A stretch of 64,000 nucleotides of DNA from Verrucomicrobiales bacterium (lineage in GTDB: Bacteria; Verrucomicrobiota; Verrucomicrobiia; Verrucomicrobiales; DEV007), in contig PAAG01000053.1 of NCBI GenBank assembly GCA_002698785.1, positions 124,001-188,000 on the forward strand. Reading direction: 5' to 3'. The notes below the pieces were generated by a model. That model was not told the DNA's origin. It saw only the letters and a list, made by a program, of their open reading frames with translations, and did not search any database. Positions 59,898-64,000 of the stretch are shown piece after piece; the first letter of the stretch is position 1; every line of letters starts with the position of its first letter. The translations under genes were made by a program, and so were the position numbers.

Positions 59898-61886
59898 TTA
59901 TGTAACTCCTGCGCCGCATTCGAGATTTTCATTCCTTTTGTGGAGCAAGAGAGCGCGAAGCGGGAAGATGCGCCGATACAATCGGTAGTCCAGAACAGCA
60001 CTGCGGAAGAAGATTCCCGTTCCTCTTTGGTCCGGCCAGTTTCCGTTTTCATCGAGCTTTTCGACCAGAAATGAGATTCCCCGTTCAATAGGTTCCTGAA
60101 ATTGAGGAAGTTTCAGGGATTGCAGTCCGATTAGAGCCCATGCTGTTTGGGTGCAATTCGGTGGCCCATCGATCCATTTTTCATGGTACGAAGCTTCGTG
60201 GCTTTCTCCCCAGCTTCCATCTTCGTGCTGTTTTGAGACGAGCCAATTTCCAGCAGCGATGAGTTCGGCAGCGTCGTGCTTTGACCCACCTGCAATCAGG
60301 CCTCGTATGCCGAACATCGTTCCGTAAAGATAACAGATTCCCCAACCGCCAAACCAGGAACCGTCGTGCTTTTGCTGCTTGAGGAGCCAGGCAGCGGCCA
60401 TTGATTCGGATTGGAGTGAAAGCTGATATTCCGTCGAAGATTTCTGATATCCGAGATGAGCCCGTGCTGTTACGAGAGCTTCAATGCAGGAGGCTGTGCA
60501 TTCGACCCAGGAGTGTTCGACCATGGAGTTGCCAAACATTTCCGCTGGATTCAGCCAGTCCAAGGTGCTGCGGCAACGTCGTGCTTCGTAACTGCCGAAT
60601 CCGCCGTCGGGATTTTGTCGACTCAGAATGAAATTGACCGCACTTTCAATGCGGTCTTTCGAAATGGTTAGGTCCTCTTTGTTCTGCAGGAGGGCAACCA
60701 GTGCTTCCGCTGTGCAATCACTGACGGGCCAGAAATGGGAGGCATGGCCAAAGCAAAAACCACCCATGGGGTCTGATCGAAACTGCCTCCCGATCGTCGG
60801 GCTGCTACTCAAAATCTGTTCTCGAGCGAGCGCTTCGCGGGCTTTTTGAATTCCCGGAGTGTCGATTTCGGTTCCTAATGCCTGAAGGGCGAAGGCTGTG
60901 TCCCACGTCATGCTTCGTGCACCCGCAATTCGCATTCCGCCGACGTCGTCTACAAAGATCCATTCCTTTAGTTGATTGAAAAGGTAATCAAGTTCTGCCC
61001 TGGTCCCACCCGCCACGTGCAAAGTTACGATGCTGAGGAGGCCACTCATCGGTGAAATGAATCGACCTCCTGTGGTTTCGAGGTCATCTCGTATCAGCTG
61101 TAAGATCCTTTTCTCGGCTATCTTGCGAAGCGGTTTGAAGGGCATGCTTTCGAACAGATGGCCGAGGAAATAGAAACACTTCAGCGCCCGACCCGGTGGG
61201 CTACAAACTTCCTCTCCACGAAGCATTGAGGAAGCATTGTCGAAAAGGTCCTGGGAGTAACCTTCAGGGAAGAGTTCTTCTCGGATCTTGGAGATAGACT
61301 CATCCTCTTGTGTAGTGCTTTTCCTCCCGTAAAGGAATGCCATCGGGGCATAGATAAGGCGGGTGTGGCAATAGTAGTTGGAGGGATGAAGAGCGATCCA
61401 TTTGGGGATCAGCCATAGCTCTGGCAAGATCGGGCGAACTCCTTTCCATTCGAACAAATGCATCAATGCGAGCCAGAATTTTCCCCAGGATGGAATTGCC
61501 AGGACGCCTTTTCCTGAGGTGATGAATTCTTGAGCCCGAATCAGTAATTCGTCTTTTCCATCCATCCCGAGCAGTCGTGATGCGACGTAGACCAAGGTCG
61601 TAACAAACAAGTAGGGCTGTGAATCTGGGTGCATCCCCCAAAGCCCGTCCTCATGGCGTGTGTATTCGAATTGTTTGAGGATTTTCTGTTTCTCCTCCTC
61701 CGGAATCTTCCTTCCGATAAAATAACAGACGATCACATATTGAGCCGGGAGAATTGGGCACCAGACCACTTCTCCTTCCCATCCGCCCTCATCCAGCTGC
61801 AGCGAGAGAAGGCGATTGGAAGAACGCTTCCACGCATCCTCCACTTCTTGTGAAGCGGGTTTTGAGGGCTGCTTATTCGATTCCAT
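59898..61886 (-). CDS. oxidosqualene cyclase-type triterpene cyclase
   Basis: A 662-residue cyclase. It carries the oxidosqualene-cyclase acid motif VSDCTAEAL (Asp390, Cys391), not the DxDDTA of squalene-hopene cyclases. A second Cys in WVECTAS (Cys463) corresponds to the other H-bond partner of the catalytic Asp in lanosterol synthase. Further matches are HPSNYYCHTRLIYAPMAFLYG (shown in two parts: HPSNYYCH, RLIYAPMAFLYG), MTWDTAFALQALG, QW-type repeats (QNPDGGFGSYE, QKHDGSWFGGWGICY, QHEDGSWGES) and a C-terminal RRIFPLRAL. It should be a monotopic membrane enzyme cyclising 2,3-oxidosqualene; lanosterol, cycloartenol, parkeol or arborinol are possible products. ATG 61886 is used; the longer frame starts with TTG. 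Confidence 0.9.
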   Translation of the reverse strand: MESNKQPSKPASQEVEDAWKRSSNRLLSLQLDEGGWEGEVVWCPILPAQYVIVCYFIGRKIPEEEKQKILKQFEYTRHEDGLWGMHPDSQPYLFVTTLVYVASRLLGMDGKDELLIRAQEFITSGKGVLAIPSWGKFWLALMHLFEWKGVRPILPELWLIPKWIALHPSNYYCHTRLIYAPMAFLYGRKSTTQEDESISKIREELFPEGYSQDLFDNASSMLRGEEVCSPPGRALKCFYFLGHLFESMPFKPLRKIAEKRILQLIRDDLETTGGRFISPMSGLLSIVTLHVAGGTRAELDYLFNQLKEWIFVDDVGGMRIAGARSMTWDTAFALQALGTEIDTPGIQKAREALAREQILSSSPTIGRQFRSDPMGGFCFGHASHFWPVSDCTAEALVALLQNKEDLTISKDRIESAVNFILSRQNPDGGFGSYEARRCRSTLDWLNPAEMFGNSMVEHSWVECTASCIEALVTARAHLGYQKSSTEYQLSLQSESMAAAWLLKQQKHDGSWFGGWGICYLYGTMFGIRGLIAGGSKHDAAELIAAGNWLVSKQHEDGSWGESHEASYHEKWIDGPPNCTQTAWALIGLQSLKLPQFQEPIERGISFLVEKLDENGNWPDQRGTGIFFRSAVLDYRLYRRIFPLRALLLHKRNENLECGAGVT

Positions 61887-62005
61887 GGATTGGGAAGGAA
61901 GTGCTCTACATAGCTGCAAACCAGAGGATTTCGAAACATTTCGAATTGCCGTTTACAGGGCGCTTGTGACTTTAAATCGTTGGAAGGAATTGCTACGCTT
62001 TTTGA

Positions 62006-63172
62006 ATGGAGTGTTTTTCCTCGTTCCGGTATTTCGTCTGGTTGGGAATTCTGTGCTGTCTTTCAGTGAAAGGTTTTGCAGTGGAAAAACCGAAAGAAGT
62101 AGCCGGCAAAGCTGATGTGCTACGCCATGTCAAAAAGCAGTTCGGTTCGTTTGAAGGCATCGGCGAGAACGGAGAAGTGCGGTTGATGCTGGAAGGGAAT
62201 CACGAAGTCACTTCGTGGCCTTTGCTGCCTGATGCGGAAATCCGGGTAGATGGATGGTGGGGACGAGTGGACCAGTTTGCTCAAAAGGATCGAGTCTGGG
62301 TTTGGTTTGCGGTGAATCGAAAGAAAGATCCCACAGCGATTCTCTTGCTGGCAGACGAGATATCGGAACAGGATATTCATGGAAAACCCTACACCGTTGA
62401 GAGCGTTGAAGGTGGCGTTGCGACATTTTACATTCCGGGGGAGAAAAAGGTAGCGCCGAGGAAGTTGGAAGTGAGAGGTCGCGACCTCAACCGGGATGAT
62501 GTCGGATATCTCCAATCAGCAAACGGTGCAGTTCGCCGTTTTTTGACCGTTGTGGAGTTTGAGAAAGCGAAACAAGAGCAAAGGGACTTTCTGCGGCAAC
62601 GGTGGCGCTCCGAAGGATTACCCGGGACTGTTTCTTTTCTTCATCCTCTGAGCGGAGAAATGGAGTTGTATCTGGACCATGAAGCGATGCGATGGGCGAG
62701 ATATCTCCAAAAGGGAGATGAAGTTGTTTTTGGAAACAAGATCGACGGAAGTGCGCAGGTAAAGTTTGTCGAGCCTTGGCGTGAGCGAACTCGATTACGG
62801 ATCGTTTCTAACAGCGGGATGGATCAGTTTGAGATGAAACTGGGACAAAGAGTTCTGCTCAAGGTGCGTGAGCCGCCCGTGGATGTGCAGCAGTCAGATT
62901 TGCCAACAGATATCGGGCGTTTAGACGATGAGGAACAACGTATCGATTGGTTTCTATCGACTCTGTATTGTCCGTGTGGAATCGCCGGAGATAGATGCAC
63001 CGGAATGTATTACACGCTGGCCAGCTGCAATGTAAACACCTGCGGCGCTCCGAACGATATGAAGGCAATTCTCAAGAAGTACATGAGCGAGGGGATGGGA
63101 GACGTTGAGATCTTCGAGGAGCTGAGGGCGCAAAAGGGACGAGACGTCTGGCAACCGCATCTTTTACGGTAA
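62006..63172 (+). CDS. exported protein with C-terminal CcmH-like cysteine module
   Basis: A 388-residue protein with a leader (RYFVWLGILCCLSVKGFA). Residues about 30-300 are beta-rich, unlike anything I recognise (EIRVDGWWGRVDQFAQKDRV, YLQKGDEVVFGNKIDG). Residues about 315-388 read STLYCPCGIAGDRC, LASCNVNTCGAPNDMKAI, then a helix pair with SEGMGDVEIFEELRAQKG. The Cys arrangement and the following helices resemble CcmH/NrfF-type haem-ligation or metal-chaperone modules. It may handle thiols or metal in the periplasm. Divergent from the cyclase gene (119 bp), 56 bp before the glycosyltransferase. Confidence 0.65.
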   Translation: MECFSSFRYFVWLGILCCLSVKGFAVEKPKEVAGKADVLRHVKKQFGSFEGIGENGEVRLMLEGNHEVTSWPLLPDAEIRVDGWWGRVDQFAQKDRVWVWFAVNRKKDPTAILLLADEISEQDIHGKPYTVESVEGGVATFYIPGEKKVAPRKLEVRGRDLNRDDVGYLQSANGAVRRFLTVVEFEKAKQEQRDFLRQRWRSEGLPGTVSFLHPLSGEMELYLDHEAMRWARYLQKGDEVVFGNKIDGSAQVKFVEPWRERTRLRIVSNSGMDQFEMKLGQRVLLKVREPPVDVQQSDLPTDIGRLDDEEQRIDWFLSTLYCPCGIAGDRCTGMYYTLASCNVNTCGAPNDMKAILKKYMSEGMGDVEIFEELRAQKGRDVWQPHLLR

Positions 63173-63228
63173 TGAAAATATTGAGAGGCATTTGCAATCG
63201 TTTGCGCGATGCCTGATAGGACGGAGAA

Positions 63229-63960
63229 ATGTTTCCCTCAAGACCCAAGCCGCTTCCTGAACTGGATGAAGGTTTCCTCCTTTCGGTGGTGATTCCCGTC
63301 TACAACGAGATTGGAACACTGGAAGAGATCTTCGAGCGCGTTCAGAATGTTGAGATTCCGAAAGAAATTGTCTTTGTAGACGATGGTTCAACGGACGGAT
63401 CACGAGAAGTCCTGGAAAAGTTTGAAGGAGAGGATAATGTCAGGGTAATTTTCCACGAGAAAAATAGAGGGAAAGGCGCAGCCCTACGGACGGGATTTGA
63501 AGCCTGTCAGGGGCAAGTTGTAGTGATTCAGGATGCGGACCTGGAATATGATCCGCGAGATTTCTGGAAGATCTTGCGCCCCTATTTCGAAGCGGATGCC
63601 GACGTCGTCTACGGTTCACGATTTCTTGTCGATGAATACGCGAGGGTCCATTTGTATTTCCATTACCTCGGTAATCGTTTCCTGACCAATTTAAGCAACA
63701 TCACAACCGGGCTCAATCTGACCGACATGGAAACGTGTTACAAATCGTTCCGTAGGGAGGTGCTGCAGGGTATCGAAATCGAGTCGCGGGGATTCACCGT
63801 CGAAGCCGAGCTGACCGCGAAAGTGGCGAAGAAGCAGGTGAAGGTTTTCGAGGTTCCAATCAATTACGCGGGCCGCAATTACAGCGAAGGGAAGAAGATC
63901 ACCTGGAAGGATGGTGTCGCCACGCTATGGGCGATTCTTTACTTTCGGTTCAAGAGGTAA
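63229..63960 (+). CDS. family 2 glycosyltransferase (polyprenyl-phosphate sugar synthase-like)
   Basis: A 243-residue cytosolic GT-A enzyme, similar in plan to dolichyl/undecaprenyl-phosphate mannose or glucose synthases. Motifs are LSVVIPVYNEIGTLEEIFE, IVFVDDGSTDGSREVLE, NRGKGAALRTGFE and VIQDADLEYDPRDF (DxD metal site), then GSRFL, TDMETCYKSFRREVL and the FEVPINYAGRNYSEGKKI end. It lacks the C-terminal membrane helices some members have. It would move a sugar from a nucleotide donor to a polyprenyl phosphate. GGAG precedes ATG 63229. Last complete gene of the window; 40 bp of non-coding sequence follow. Confidence 0.9.
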   Translation: MFPSRPKPLPELDEGFLLSVVIPVYNEIGTLEEIFERVQNVEIPKEIVFVDDGSTDGSREVLEKFEGEDNVRVIFHEKNRGKGAALRTGFEACQGQVVVIQDADLEYDPRDFWKILRPYFEADADVVYGSRFLVDEYARVHLYFHYLGNRFLTNLSNITTGLNLTDMETCYKSFRREVLQGIEIESRGFTVEAELTAKVAKKQVKVFEVPINYAGRNYSEGKKITWKDGVATLWAILYFRFKR

Positions 63961-64000
63961 AAGGGACAACAGTCCTGAGTTTCCTATTGGATGAAGGTGT

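Noticed and set aside
59898-61886. Squalene-hopene cyclase
   Set aside because: There is no DxDDTA motif; the acid motif is VSDCTAE with a matching VECT Cys, which is oxidosqualene-cyclase type.
1-64000. tRNA, rRNA or insertion sequences
   Set aside because: No cloverleaf-like sequences, ribosomal RNA segments, transposases, integrases or long terminal repeats were noticed by eye; a dedicated search could still find a short RNA gene.

Overview
The window comes from a Gram-negative, heterotrophic bacterium of the PVC group, most likely a marine or sediment Verrucomicrobiota. The evidence is the number of exported formylglycine-type sulfatases, the ASPIC/UnbV and FG-GAP propeller proteins, the PhoPQ-related hydrolase and the caspase/FGE-like fusion. 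There are no SusC/SusD pairs, so it does not look like a Bacteroidota polysaccharide locus. The Planctomycete markers DUF1501, DUF1553 and PSD1 are also absent. The assignment rests on gene content only. Genes are dense, with many ATGA overlaps, and most products carry signal peptides. I saw no rRNA, tRNA, CRISPR array, transposase or integrase.

Layout. 1-14 kb: mixed housekeeping and small catabolic genes (a lipoprotein cut by the left edge, a PH-like protein, a Tat-exported intradiol dioxygenase, a vWA lipoprotein, RidA, YchJ, FabF, an SMP-30 lactonase, a YtjA-like membrane peptide, a CRTAC1-type propeller, an NPP-like phosphodiesterase, an SGNH esterase, and a sugar isomerase/enolase-superfamily pair). 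14-37.8 kb: a glycan-degradation region with four of the five sulfatases (one fused to an esterase), a sialidase-fold protein, a sialate O-acetylesterase, further esterases, beta-barrel proteins and a modular PQQ sugar dehydrogenase. It is interrupted by a caspase/FGE-like gene coupled to an unknown 800-residue protein and by a RES-Xre toxin-antitoxin pair. 38-45.8 kb: a six-gene Wzx/Wzy-type exopolysaccharide operon. 45.7-58.4 kb: a quinoprotein propeller, a tandem vWA-like protein, two alpha/beta hydrolases, a DUF3472-like/lactonase pair, an animal-type haem peroxidase and a second sialidase-fold + sulfatase cassette. 58.4-61.9 kb: an oxidosqualene cyclase and a squalene-epoxidase homologue in apparent operon. 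62-64 kb: a CcmH-like secreted protein and a glycosyltransferase.

How the genes fit together. The sulfatases, esterases, sialidase-fold proteins and sialate O-acetylesterase together imply stripping of sulfate and acyl groups from an acidic marine glycan in the periplasm or outside the cell. The isomerase/enolase-superfamily pair, lactonases and PQQ dehydrogenase could then process acidic sugars. No competent sulfatase-activating enzyme is visible here: the only FGE-like domain lacks the catalytic cysteines.

The most notable items are the sterol-type cyclase/epoxidase pair, the sulfatase-esterase fusion, the caspase/FGE-like two-gene unit, the reverse-order RES-Xre module with twin palindromic operators inside a metabolic gene string, the tyrosine-kinase-like Wzz protein with a ruined P-loop, and the peroxidase with a strongly basic tail.
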